From the NCBI GenBank assembly GCA_963736595.1, contig CAVTPG010000002.1, positions 62,001 to 126,000 on the forward strand: DNA of 64,000 nucleotides. The letters are read 5' to 3'. The DNA is from Parapontixanthobacter sp963736595 (GTDB lineage Bacteria > Pseudomonadota > Alphaproteobacteria > Sphingomonadales > Sphingomonadaceae). Position 1 is the first letter of the stretch; every line of letters starts with the position of its first letter. Below are positions 17,258 to 26,223 of this stretch, one piece after another. A program made the translations under genes and the position numbers. Below the pieces are notes generated by a model. It was not told the DNA's origin and did not search any database. It saw nothing but the letters and a program-made list of their open reading frames with translations.

Positions 17258-19460
17258 TTACCCTTCTATTTTTCCGAAATCCGCAACTTTGTGAACGGCG
17301 CTACGGAACCGGGCAAGCAAGTTCAGTCGCGCTGAGCGTTTTGCCGGGTCGTCGTCATTCACCGTCACCTCTTCGAAGAATTGATCGATCGGCGCGCGTA
17401 GCGAAGCCAGCGCGGTCATCGCAGCGGCAAAATTCTCTGCGGCGATGGCGCGTGTGGCGGTCGGCTCGGCCGTATCCAGCGCATCGATCAGCGCCTGTTC
17501 GGCCTTTTCCGGTGTGTATGATAGCGCGGGGTTAGCGCGGCTTGCCGCGATCTGCGCAGCGGCGACTTTGGCCATAGCGGGGTCATCGACGAGCGCGAGC
17601 GGGTCTTCCTCGCCCGTTTGCAGCGGCTTCTTCGGATTGGCTTGGCTGCCAGTCCTCTTTTTTCAGGATATTGGAAGCGCGCTTATATCCTGCGAGCAGA
17701 TTGGCGCCGCTTTCGGTATCCATGAAGCTGGCAAGTGCTCGGGAGCGAGCCTCGATGCGATCCATTCGGGAGTCAACTTCATCTTTCCAGTCTCGAGACG
17801 CCGCGATATAGTCGTGGCGCAAATTTTCATCGCGCAATTGCACAGCAAGTCGTTCGGACAAAAATTCAGCGACTTGTTTACCCAGAGGTGCAAAACTTAG
17901 GCCGCCCCAAGCTTGCGCAGCCTTCTCCAATGAAATTTGCAAGTTATTCTCTTGCTCAAGCCGTAAATATCCGAGTGCAGCACGGCGAAGAGCAAAAGGA
18001 TCCTTAGATCCTGTCGGGTTTAAGTCGATGTTGAAGAAGCTAAATAAGTTATCTAGTTTGTCGGCTAGGCTGACAGCGACAGTCAACGGCGCAGTCGGCA
18101 CTTCATCATGCAGTCCAGCTGGCTTATAGTGATCGCGGATTGCGTCGACTACGTCATCTGGATGTCCCTCGGCACGTGCATAATATCCGCCCATAACCCC
18201 TTGAAGTTCAGGAAATTCGCCAACCATTTCGGTCACAAGGTCGGCTTTAGCCAATTCAGCTGCTTGGCGGGCCAAGCGATGGTCGCCATTTGGAGCTGCC
18301 GCATCTGATGTAAGCCACTCTGCCAGTTTGGCGACCCGCTTGACCTTGTCGGCCACCGTGCCAAGCTTTTCGTGGAAGGTAATCCGCTCCAGCCCCTTGG
18401 CGTGTTGCGCCAACGTCTTCTTGCGATCCTGCTCCCAGAAGAAGCGGGCATCGGACAGCCTCGCGGCCAGCACTTTGCGATTGCCATCGACAATCGCCGC
18501 GCCGCCATCTTCCGCCACTATGTTCGCCGTGCAGATGAAGGCGTTAGCGAGCTTGCCCGCACTATCCTCGCAAACAAAGTATTTCTGGTTCACCCGCGCA
18601 GTTAGCTGAATGACTTCGGGCGGAACATCGAGGAATTCTTTCTCGAAAAATCCAAGCAACGGGACCGGCCATTCAGTCAGCCCCGCATTCTCCGTCACAA
18701 GGCCATCATCTTCGACCAGCGACAGACCGGCTTCGGCAGCGATTTGCTGCGCGCCAGTGCGGATCAGTTCGGCGCGCTCCTCGTGATCTACAATAACATT
18801 GGCAGCGCGCAGCTTCATCGCATAATCGTCGGCTCCGCCAATCGTTATATCGCCGGAGTGGTGGAAGCGATGGCCGAGCGTGACCGCGCCGGAGGTGACA
18901 CCATGCACTTCGCACTCGATAATGTCATCGCCCAGCAGCGCGACGATGCCCGATAATGGACGGACCCAGCGAAGGCTTTCGGTTGAGATCGACGCCCCGC
19001 CCCAGCGCATGGATTTGGGCCAAGAAAAATCGCGGATCATCGCAGGGATCGCTTCGGCTAGCACGCCAGAGACCGCCCTGCCCGGCTTGTCGATCACCGC
19101 GAAAAATGTGTCGCGACCCTTGATATCGCGCACTTCCAACTGGTCGCGCGTTACGCCGTTTTTGCGGCAAAACCCGTCCACCGCCTGATCGGGGGCGCTT
19201 GTGGGCGGGCCTTTGGCCTCCTCGCTGACGGCTTGGGTTTCCACCGGCAACTCGCGCGCGATCAGAGCAAGGCGGCGCGGTGTCGAATATACCGTGGTTG
19301 CACCATGCGAAACACCGGCCGCATCCATCTCGCGTCGGAACAGCTTTTCCAGTTCAGCCCGCGCTCCCGCTTGCATTCGTGCGGGTATTTCTTCGGAGCG
19401 AATTTCGAGGAGGAAGTCGCGCGTGTTTTCGGTCGCGCCGGAGGAAGGCCGAACGCTCAT
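17258..19460 (-). pseudogene. glyS: Glycyl-tRNA synthetase beta subunit, frameshifted near 3' end
   Basis: The beta subunit of the alpha2-beta2 glycyl-tRNA synthetase. The ATG at 19458-19460 overlaps the glyQ stop (ATGA). From MSVRPSSG, DFLLEIRSEEIPARM to NILKKEDWQP the frame is continuous. It then runs into an off-frame tail ending at 17583, while the true C-terminus (PKKPLQTGEEDPLALVDDP, then LRAPIDQFFEEVTVNDDD to VADFGKIEG) lies in the next frame, ending at 17258. One extra base near 17640-17650 accounts for it. The missing part is the tRNA-binding C-terminal domain. The gene is normally essential, so an error in the sequence is likelier than decay. Bases ~17820-18060 are noticeably AT-richer than the rest. 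Confidence 0.93.
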
Positions 19461-20356
19461 GCGCTCCACTCCGGAAACTGATTTGCCCAACCGCCTTTGT
19501 TCAGCTCCATATGCGCTTCGCATGACCCACGCGCGAGGTCGCGCACCCGGCCCATATAACTGGCGCGTTCCTGTACACTGATCACACCGCGCGCTTGCAG
19601 CAGATTAAATATATGGCTGGCCTCGACCGCTTGTTCGTAAGCTGCGATAGGCACTTGATTTTCAAGCGCATTTTGGCATTCCGCTTCGGCCCGGTTAAAC
19701 AGTTCGAACAAGGCGTCGGTATCGGCGACTTCGAAATTCCACTTGGACATCTGGCGTTCGTTTTCAAGAAAGACTTCGCCGTACGACACGCCGCGGCCGT
19801 TGAAGTTGAGATCGTACACGCTGTCCACGCCTTGAATATACATGGCAAGGCGCTCGAGGCCGTAGGTCAGTTCGCCCGCAACCGGCTTGCAGTCAAAGCC
19901 GCCCATTTGCTGGAAATACGTGAACTGCGTGACTTCCATACCGTCGCACCACACTTCCCAGCCCAGTCCCCATGCGCCCAGCGTCGGCGACTCCCAGTCA
20001 TCCTCGACAAAGCGGATGTCGTGCTTCAGCGGGTCGATCCCGATCAGCGTCAGGCTATTTAAGTAGAGGTCCTGAATGTCCGGCGGACTGGGTTTCAGGA
20101 TCACCTGATACTGGTAATAATGCTGCAGGCGATTGGGGTTTTCGCCATAGCGCCCGTCGGTCGGCCGGCGGCACGGCTGCACAAAGGCGGCGTTCCAAGG
20201 CTCGGGGCCAAGCGCGCGCAAAGTTGTTGCCGTATGAAATGTGCCCGCACCCATACGCATATCGTAGGGTTGCAAGATCAGACAGCCCTGCGCGCTCCAG
20301 AAATCGTGCAACGTCAGGATCATGTCCTGAAAAGAGTTTTGCGGGTCGCGTGTCAT
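19457..20356 (-). CDS. glyQ: Glycyl-tRNA synthetase alpha subunit
   Basis: Class II aminoacyl-tRNA synthetase catalytic subunit of 299 residues, working with GlyS. The family signature is clear from the start: FQDMILTLHDFWSAQGCLI, LQPYDMRMGAGTFHTAT, FVQPCRRPTDGRYGENPNR, then GWEVWCDGMEVTQFTYFQQ and GELTYGLERLAMYIQGV (motif 3 region). The ATG at 20356 is the first of the frame and matches the usual start. It is the first gene of the glyQS operon, with a four-base overlap into glyS. Upstream lies the divergent promoter region of the XRE gene. Confidence 0.96.
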   Translation of the reverse strand: MTRDPQNSFQDMILTLHDFWSAQGCLILQPYDMRMGAGTFHTATTLRALGPEPWNAAFVQPCRRPTDGRYGENPNRLQHYYQYQVILKPSPPDIQDLYLNSLTLIGIDPLKHDIRFVEDDWESPTLGAWGLGWEVWCDGMEVTQFTYFQQMGGFDCKPVAGELTYGLERLAMYIQGVDSVYDLNFNGRGVSYGEVFLENERQMSKWNFEVADTDALFELFNRAEAECQNALENQVPIAAYEQAVEASHIFNLLQARGVISVQERASYMGRVRDLARGSCEAHMELNKGGWANQFPEWSA

Positions 20357-20452
20357 GCGCCCGCGCTTTGGCTGATGGGCGTTGCGGGGTCAATGCTGCG
20401 ACTGCTCCTGACAATGGATTGGGAGGTAAAGACGACAAAATGTAAGGTAGTG

Positions 20453-20481
20453 TTGACATTGTCAGCATCCTGCGACATATG
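20453..20481 (+). promoter_or_regulatory. Candidate promoter/operator of the XRE regulator pair
   Basis: A consensus -35 TTGACA at 20453-20458 is followed 17 bases later by CATATG (20476-20481), a plausible -10. A short perfect palindrome, TGACA-T-TGTCA (20454-20464), overlaps the -35, a typical position for autorepression by the HTH protein encoded at 20590. Confidence 0.45.
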
Positions 20482-20589
20482 GTCATGCATACCTGACATC
20501 TCGTTAGGCAAACGTGACAGGAGTTTTCCCGATGGAAACGATATCCGATACAATAATCGATGCGAAGCAGAATGTTCTGGTCTGATGCG

Positions 20590-20784
20590 ATGAACAACCG
20601 TCTTAAAGTTTTGCGTGCGGAGCGTAACTGGAGCCAAGCTGAACTGGCCGGGCATCTTGATGTGTCACGGCAAGCAGTCAACGCAGTGGAAACGGGCAAA
20701 CATGACCCGTCGCTCCCGCTGGCCTTCCGGATTGCACGCCTGTTTCAAATGTCCATCGAGGAAATTTTCCATGACGAAAAGTGA
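20590..20784 (+). CDS. Small XRE-family HTH regulator (YozG-like)
   Basis: A 64-residue protein that is almost only a helix-turn-helix: MNNRLKVLRAERNWSQAELA, then VSRQAVNAVETGKHDPSLPL with FRIARLFQMSIEEIF at the end, the classic Cro/C1-type compact form. The ATG at 20590 is preferred over one at 20560 because it gives the standard N-terminus. Its 3' end overlaps the next gene, a small membrane protein, by 14 bases in a different frame. This pairing is widespread and usually autoregulated; the signal is generally unknown. Confidence 0.88.
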   Translation: MNNRLKVLRAERNWSQAELAGHLDVSRQAVNAVETGKHDPSLPLAFRIARLFQMSIEEIFHDEK

Positions 20785-21211
20785 TTCACCTGCTGACTTA
20801 AGCGAACTGAGCGGCGAGGAGCGGTTCAAAAAACGGCGCATCGGCATCGGCAAGCTGATCGCGATCGGCTGTCTGATTGGGTTGGGACTTGGATTGCTGA
20901 CCGGAATTATCGGCGCGAGCGTCGAGGAAGGCGTCTTACCGGCATGGCTGCTAATACCCATGTCCGCCGCGCTCGTCATCGGAGTGGCGTGGTACTCCGT
21001 CATTTATTTTAAGCGGATTGACGAACTGGATCTGGCCGATAACCTATGGGCCGGCACAATAGCGCTATACGGATATGTCTGTATGCTACCATTGTGGAAT
21101 ATGTTGCACACGTTCGGGGTGCTCGGTCCGCCCAATCATTGGGGAATCTATACGACCACGATTGCAATCATGCTGATCGCTTATTTCGGGCGCAAATGGA
21201 TGATGCGCTAA
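20771..21211 (+). CDS. Four-TM membrane protein paired with the XRE regulator
   Basis: A 146-residue protein with a charged N-terminus (about 28 residues ending KKRRIGIG) and four hydrophobic segments, approximately 29-48, 57-76, 90-110 and 123-140. The start ATG at 20771 lies inside the end of the regulator gene, so translation is coupled. Polar residues are few, and no catalytic motif is visible. Such proteins are usually annotated as hypothetical. In related pairs the membrane protein may sequester or sense for the regulator; that is inference here. Confidence 0.75.
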   Translation: MTKSDSPADLSELSGEERFKKRRIGIGKLIAIGCLIGLGLGLLTGIIGASVEEGVLPAWLLIPMSAALVIGVAWYSVIYFKRIDELDLADNLWAGTIALYGYVCMLPLWNMLHTFGVLGPPNHWGIYTTTIAIMLIAYFGRKWMMR

Positions 21212-21223
21212 AGGTCTATTAAG

Positions 21224-21264
21224 TTTATCAAAGACGAAATTATCAAACGAAATTTATCAAAGAC
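21224..21264 (+). repeat. Short direct repeat upstream of the TraB/GumN gene
   Basis: TTTATCAAAGAC occurs twice, at 21224-21235 and 21253-21264 (29-base period), with a degenerate copy (ATTATCAAACG) between them. The array fills the gap between the preceding stop and the ribosome site (AAGAGGGA) of the next gene. It could be an operator array or slippage product. Confidence 0.6.
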
Positions 21265-21280
21265 AAGAAGAGGGATATCT

Positions 21281-22222
21281 ATGAACTTGCTAAGGAAAAT
21301 CGCGATGGGCGTATCGGCTTCTGCCATCGCCCTCACTCTGCCCGCTTGTGCTTACAAGGAAAAGCCAGCCGAGCAGGCTCCGGCGGCGGTTGCCGTCGAA
21401 CAAGTCGAGATGCAGGCCGCTGCTGGTCCTGCCTTGTGGAAAGTGGCGGATGAAGACACCACGATTTATCTGTTCGGCACGATCCACATCCTGCCCGAAG
21501 GCATCGAGTGGTATACGCCAACCATCGCGCAAGCCTTCGATGCATCCGGCTCGCTAGTGACCGAGCTGCCCAAGGATTCCGACAAAGACCCCAAGATGGC
21601 GCAATTAGTCGCAACCAAGGCCATGCTGCCTGCCGGAACGACGCTGCGCAGCAAGCTGACCGATGAGCAGAAGGCAACTTATGAGGCAGCGCTGGCCAAG
21701 CTGGAAGTTCCCGCTGCCGCCTTTGATCAATTCGATCCATGGTTCGCCGGCGTTACGCTCGGTATCTTGCCCTTGATGAAAGAAGGATATTCTCCCGAAG
21801 CCGGAATCGAGGCCGTTCTGGAAACAAAAGTGCCTGAAGGAATGGAGCGTGGCGCGCTGGAAACAGCCGAATACCAGATTTCTGTATTCGATGAGATGCC
21901 GGAAGAGAGCCAGATCCGCTTCATGATCGAGACCGCCGAGCAGATCGATGACATCAAGACGATGCTCGACGAAATGGTTGCCGTCTGGGTCAAAGGTGAT
22001 GCCGATGCACTGGCGGAGCTGATGAACGAAGCACTGCAGGATCCTATCTTGGCCGAACGGCTCCTTTACACGCGCAATGCGAATTGGGCCGAATGGATCG
22101 ATACGCGTCTCGACACGCCGGGAACGGTGTTCATCGCAGTCGGTGCCGGGCATTTGGCAGGCGAGAAGAGCGTGCAGGATTTGCTGTCGCAGCGCGACAT
22201 TACGGTTATGCGGGTCCAGTAA
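21281..22222 (+). CDS. TraB/GumN family lipoprotein
   Basis: A 313-residue exported protein with a lipoprotein signal (hydrophobic segment, then LPAC lipobox with Cys23). The mature part matches TraB/GumN proteins: ALWKVADEDTTIYLFGTIHILPEG, then VTELPKD, FDQFDPWFAGVTLG, and the C-terminal VFIAVGAGHLAGEKSV, where family members carry conserved Gly/His residues. The fold is related to TIKI-type metalloproteases, but enzymatic activity of bacterial GumN is not settled. Conserved His in GTIH and GAGH are seen. A terminator follows at 22254. Confidence 0.88.
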   Translation: MNLLRKIAMGVSASAIALTLPACAYKEKPAEQAPAAVAVEQVEMQAAAGPALWKVADEDTTIYLFGTIHILPEGIEWYTPTIAQAFDASGSLVTELPKDSDKDPKMAQLVATKAMLPAGTTLRSKLTDEQKATYEAALAKLEVPAAAFDQFDPWFAGVTLGILPLMKEGYSPEAGIEAVLETKVPEGMERGALETAEYQISVFDEMPEESQIRFMIETAEQIDDIKTMLDEMVAVWVKGDADALAELMNEALQDPILAERLLYTRNANWAEWIDTRLDTPGTVFIAVGAGHLAGEKSVQDLLSQRDITVMRVQ

Positions 22223-22253
22223 CCCAAAGCTGGTAGGGTTAGGTGTACCGATG

Positions 22254-22280
22254 AAGGGCGGGTCTTGCGGCCGGCCCTTT
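22254..22280 (+). terminator. Terminator after the TraB/GumN gene
   Basis: AAGGGC (22254-22259) pairs with GCCCTT, forming a hairpin with a mostly paired interior and a short T run. A transcript end here separates the lipoprotein from rplY. Confidence 0.55.
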
Positions 22281-22424
22281 ATCACTTTGCACCTTGTCGT
22301 TGCGCCGGGCAATATGCTAGACAACGCCCAAGCATTTGCCTAAAGGCGCGTCTCTTCTGCGTCCTTGGTCATCCCTGGAGGCGAGGCGCGAAGATTTTTA
22401 CAAGCATCTTGAAAGGTTAGACCA

Positions 22425-23123
22425 ATGAGCGACGCTCTTACTCTTCCGGCCGAGACGCGAGCACGGGCCGGCAAGGGAGCCTCCCGTGAATTGCGTCGTA
22501 CAGGTCGCGTTCCCGCCGTCATTTATGGCGGCAAACAAGAACCAACCACCATCCACGTCGAAGAAAAGGAACTCACCAGGCAACTGATGACGGGCCACTT
22601 CATGAACTCGATCGTGCAGGTCGAAGTCGATGGCAAAGCGGTTCGCACCATTCCCAAAGACGTCGCTCTCGATCCGGTTTCCGACCGCCCGATCCATGCC
22701 GATTTCCTGCGCCTTGCCAAGGGTGCGAAGATCGACGTGAACGTGCCGGTCGTCTTCATCAACGAGGAAGAATCGCCCGGCCTGAAGAAAGGCGGCGTTC
22801 TTAACGTTGTCCGTCACGAGCTGGAACTGATCTGCGATAACGACAAAATTCCCGGCCAGATCGAAATCGATGTCACCGGCAAGGAAGTCGGCGATTCGAT
22901 TCACATCAGCGAAATCACGCTTCCCGAAGGCAGCGAAAGCGAAATCACCGATCGTGACTTCACCATTGCCACACTGGTTGCTCCATCGGCCTTGAAGAAG
23001 ACCGAAGAGGAAGGCGACGACGAAGGCCAGACCGGCGAAGGTATGGAAGCTGGCGAAACAGCCGCTACCGAGCAAGGTCCGGACGACGATGCCGCAGACG
23101 AGCAAGCCGCCAAAAGCGACTGA
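22425..23123 (+). CDS. rplY: 50S ribosomal protein L25/general stress protein Ctc
   Basis: Binds 5S rRNA in the large subunit. The N-terminal L25 domain is clear (LPAETRARAGKGASRELRRT, GRVPAVIYGGKQEPTTIHV, then RTIPKDVALDPVSDRPIHADFLRL). The second beta-rich TL5/Ctc domain covers residues ~95-190. The last ~40 residues are very acidic and low-complexity (EEEGDDEGQTGEGMEAGET), common in alphaproteobacterial long forms. It is followed by a terminator and then pth, the conserved rplY-pth pairing. Confidence 0.96.
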   Translation: MSDALTLPAETRARAGKGASRELRRTGRVPAVIYGGKQEPTTIHVEEKELTRQLMTGHFMNSIVQVEVDGKAVRTIPKDVALDPVSDRPIHADFLRLAKGAKIDVNVPVVFINEEESPGLKKGGVLNVVRHELELICDNDKIPGQIEIDVTGKEVGDSIHISEITLPEGSESEITDRDFTIATLVAPSALKKTEEEGDDEGQTGEGMEAGETAATEQGPDDDAADEQAAKSD

Positions 23124-23148
23124 TCGTTGCGACGATATGATTATGAAG

Positions 23149-23178
23149 CGCCGGTCCAGCAATGGATCGGCGTTTTTG
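23149..23178 (+). terminator. Terminator after rplY
   Basis: CGCCG-G-TCCA (23149-23158) pairs with TGGA-T-CGGCG (23163-23172), followed by TTTTTG. It would end or attenuate rplY transcription before pth. Confidence 0.75.
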
Positions 23179-23311
23179 TTTGGGCCGACTGGAAGTTATG
23201 TGCGGGGTATGCGCGGAACGCTTGCCGGTCTTGCGGTGAAGCGAAGTCGGGCTAGATAGCGACACACGCGTAATCAGTATCCTTGGCCTCTAGCTTCATT
23301 GGGCGATAACT

Positions 23312-23881
23312 ATGCAAATTTGGGCAGGCTTGGGCAATCCGGGGCCGCAATATGCGCTTCATCGGCACAATGTCGGCTTTATGGCTTGCGACGTGATTGC
23401 CGAGATGCACGATTTTGGACCGATCCAGAAGAAATTCTCCGGCTGGGTTCAAGAAGGACGGATCGGACCGGCAAAGATTTTGTTGCTCAAACCTGCCACC
23501 TTCATGAACAAAAGCGGACAAAGCGTCGGCGAAGCGATGCGCTTTTACAAATTATCGCCCGACGCGCTCACCGTGTTCCATGACGAACTCGATCTGGCGC
23601 CTTTTAAGGTCAAGGTGAAGCAGGGCGGCGGTCACGCCGGCCACAACGGATTGCGTAGTATCGATCAACATCTGGGCGCGGAGTTTCGCCGGGTACGCAT
23701 CGGTATCGGACACCCCGGACACAAAGAACGCGTCAATGGCCATGTGCTTGGCAATTACACGAAGGCGGATATCGACGATCTTGCAGACATGTTAGGCGCG
23801 ATCGGATCCGAAGCGGCTTGGCTTGCAGAAGGTGACGAGCCGCGCTTTATGAGCGATATTGCGTTGCGGATGCAGGCTTAG
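23312..23881 (+). CDS. pth: Peptidyl-tRNA hydrolase
   Basis: Releases tRNA from stalled peptidyl-tRNA. The 189-residue protein has the whole Pth signature: MQIWAGLGNPGPQYALHRHN, with the catalytic His in HNVGFM near residue 22. It also has LLLKPATFMNKSGQSV, VFHDELDL (conserved Asp), and the substrate loop KQGGGHAGHNGLRSI. The start matches the family exactly. It sits downstream of rplY as in many bacteria. Confidence 0.96.
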   Translation: MQIWAGLGNPGPQYALHRHNVGFMACDVIAEMHDFGPIQKKFSGWVQEGRIGPAKILLLKPATFMNKSGQSVGEAMRFYKLSPDALTVFHDELDLAPFKVKVKQGGGHAGHNGLRSIDQHLGAEFRRVRIGIGHPGHKERVNGHVLGNYTKADIDDLADMLGAIGSEAAWLAEGDEPRFMSDIALRMQA

Positions 23882-23966
23882 AGCTATCGCCTGCCACACG
23901 CGGCTTTGCGTTTGCGCAAGCAACGGTGCTAGGCGAACGGCTCACCTGATTGCCCGGAGCCCGAAT

Positions 23967-24965
23967 ATGCCTGAAATAAATCGTCGAAATTTGCTTAGCG
24001 GAGCCGCTGCTACCGGCATTTTCGCTGCAACCGCCAGCTTTGCTCAGGCCGACCAAGTCGCGACCAAACTCGATTTATCTGGTAAGTCGATCCTCATCAC
24101 CGGCACATCCTCTGGTTTCGGACGGTTGATGGCGGAAAGTTTCGCACGCCAGGGTGCAAAGGTTTTCGCAACGATGCGGAACTTGCCGCGCGACGAAGGC
24201 GATGAACTGACCGCTCTTGCCGCAGATGAGCAACTCGATCTGCACGTCATCGAAATCGACGTGATGGATGACGGACAAGTCGCGCGCGGCGTGGCCGAAG
24301 CCGAGCGCATCGCTGGCGGCGCGATCGACGTGCTGGTCAACAATGCAGGCATCGCAATTTCGGGGCCGATCGAACTGCAAGATATGCAGGCAACCCACCA
24401 GATCTTCGAAACCAATGTTTATGGCCCGCACCGCATGATGCGCGCGGTTTTGCCCGCGATGCGCGCAGCCAAGTCGGGACAGATTTTCAATGTTACTTCG
24501 CAATTGGGCCGCGTGATGCTTCCGGGCTTTGGCCATTATTCGCCTACGAAATTCGCCTTGGAAGCGATGAGCGAACAGATCGCTTACGAACTTGTGCCGC
24601 ATAATATCGATGTCACGATCATCGAACCGGGCGGCTATCCCACAGCGATCTGGGCAAATGGCAACGCGCTGACGCAAGGCTTGCTAGATCGCGCCGATGC
24701 TGTGCACATGGATGGCTATACGCAAATGATCGAGCAATTGCGCGACCGGTCAGGTGGCGGCGGCTCGACCGATCCGATGGATGTCCCCAACACGATTGGG
24801 CGAGTTATCGCCATGCCAGCGGGCACGCGGCCGCTGCGCGAGGCTGTCCATCCCGGCCTAAAGCCACAATTGCCGATCAACAAAGTCAGCGCCGAAGTAC
24901 AGCTTGGCTGGTTGGGCGCTTCGCCTTACGGCCCGTGGATCAGGGCGGTTCACGGACAAGCGTAA
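23967..24965 (+). CDS. Tat-signal short-chain dehydrogenase/reductase
   Basis: A 332-residue SDR. Start ATG at 23967; the frame is open further upstream but has no family-like sequence there. The N-terminus MPEINRRNLLSGAAATGIF has a twin-arginine motif followed by a hydrophobic stretch and an alanine-rich cleavage region, which is unusual because SDRs are normally cytoplasmic. The SDR core follows: ILITGTSSGFGRLMAESFAR (NAD(P) loop), NNAG, and the active site with Ser (VTSQLG) and YSPTK (Tyr-xxx-Lys). Substrate unknown. If exported by Tat it would be folded with its cofactor first. Confidence 0.85.
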   Translation: MPEINRRNLLSGAAATGIFAATASFAQADQVATKLDLSGKSILITGTSSGFGRLMAESFARQGAKVFATMRNLPRDEGDELTALAADEQLDLHVIEIDVMDDGQVARGVAEAERIAGGAIDVLVNNAGIAISGPIELQDMQATHQIFETNVYGPHRMMRAVLPAMRAAKSGQIFNVTSQLGRVMLPGFGHYSPTKFALEAMSEQIAYELVPHNIDVTIIEPGGYPTAIWANGNALTQGLLDRADAVHMDGYTQMIEQLRDRSGGGGSTDPMDVPNTIGRVIAMPAGTRPLREAVHPGLKPQLPINKVSAEVQLGWLGASPYGPWIRAVHGQA

Positions 24966-25035
24966 TCTCTAGGCTTTCGCAAGTCTGCCCACGCCGCTAA
25001 GGCACGCGCAAACACACAGGCTTCGGACAAAATTC

Positions 25036-26136
25036 ATGGGTTTTAAATGTGGTATCGTCGGTCTGCCAAATGTCGGCAAATCGACTCTTTTCAATGCGTT
25101 GACGGAAACGCAAGCAGCACAGGCGGCAAATTATCCGTTTTGCACGATCGAGCCGAATGTCGGGCAAGTTGCCGTCCCTGACGAGCGGCTGGATAAAATC
25201 GCCGCTATCGCCAGCAGCGCCAAGATTATCCACACGCAGCTTGCCTTCGTCGATATTGCTGGCCTCGTTAAAGGCGCAAGCCAAGGCGAAGGCTTGGGCA
25301 ATCAGTTCCTTGGCAATATTCGCGAAGTCGATGCCGTCGTCCACGTCCTGCGCTGTTTCGAGGATGACGATATTCAGCACGTCGCCAATCGCGTCGACCC
25401 GTTGGCCGATGCCGAAGTCGTCGAAACCGAATTGTTGTTGTCCGATTTGGAAAGCTTGGAAAAGCGCGTGCCAGCGGCTCAGAAAAAGGCAACTGGCGGC
25501 GACAAGGAAGCCAAGATCATCGCCAGCGTTCTAGGGCAAGCACTGGAATTGCTGCGCGAAGGCAAGCCTGCGCGACTGACCGAACCGAAAGACGAGGAAG
25601 AAGCGCGCCTGTTTGCACAGGCTCAGCTACTTTCTGCCAAGCCGGTGCTGTATGTCTGCAATGTTGCAGAGGAAGACGCCGCCACGGGCAATGCCATGTC
25701 GGAGCAGGTCTTTGCCAAGGCCGAAGCCGAAGGCGCTCAAGCTGTCGTCGTCTCAGCAGCGATTGAATCCGAACTGGTTGGCATGGACCCGGCAGACCGG
25801 ACCGAATATCTTAGTGAATTGGGTTTGAAGGAAAGTGGATTGTCGCGCATCGTACGCGCGGGTTACAAATTGCTCGGCCTCAACACATTTTTCACTGCCG
25901 GGCCGAAGGAAGCGCGCGCATGGACGTATCCGGACGGCGCAAAAGCCCCGCAGGCGGCCGGTGAAATCCATTCCGATTTCGAGCGGGGCTTCATTCGGGC
26001 AGAGACTATTGCCTACGATGATTTCATCGGCCTGAATGGCGAAGCTGGCGCGCGCGAAGCGGGCAAGCTGCGACAGGAAGGTAAGGACTACAGTGTGCAG
26101 GACGGCGACGTGTTGCTGTTCAAATTTAACGTCTGA
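25036..26136 (+). CDS. ychF: Redox-regulated ATPase YchF (OLA1 family)
   Basis: A 366-residue P-loop protein of the Obg-related YchF family, which hydrolyses ATP rather than GTP and associates with ribosomes. The P-loop is GLPNVGKSTLFNAL near residue 8-21. The characteristic PFCTIEPNVGQVAVPD segment follows, then DIAGLVKGASQGEGLGNQFL (switch II) and the C-terminal TGS-like domain with FFTAGPKEARAWT and the final DGDVLLFKFNV. Complete length for the family. Transcribed alone. Confidence 0.96.
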   Translation: MGFKCGIVGLPNVGKSTLFNALTETQAAQAANYPFCTIEPNVGQVAVPDERLDKIAAIASSAKIIHTQLAFVDIAGLVKGASQGEGLGNQFLGNIREVDAVVHVLRCFEDDDIQHVANRVDPLADAEVVETELLLSDLESLEKRVPAAQKKATGGDKEAKIIASVLGQALELLREGKPARLTEPKDEEEARLFAQAQLLSAKPVLYVCNVAEEDAATGNAMSEQVFAKAEAEGAQAVVVSAAIESELVGMDPADRTEYLSELGLKESGLSRIVRAGYKLLGLNTFFTAGPKEARAWTYPDGAKAPQAAGEIHSDFERGFIRAETIAYDDFIGLNGEAGAREAGKLRQEGKDYSVQDGDVLLFKFNV

Positions 26137-26223
26137 GCAAGGCGCGGGACCGATTGCGCGACTTGCACGTTTAAAGTCAGTCCCATTTCATCAGGGGCTA
26201 TAATCACAGGGGCTTGCTGACAA

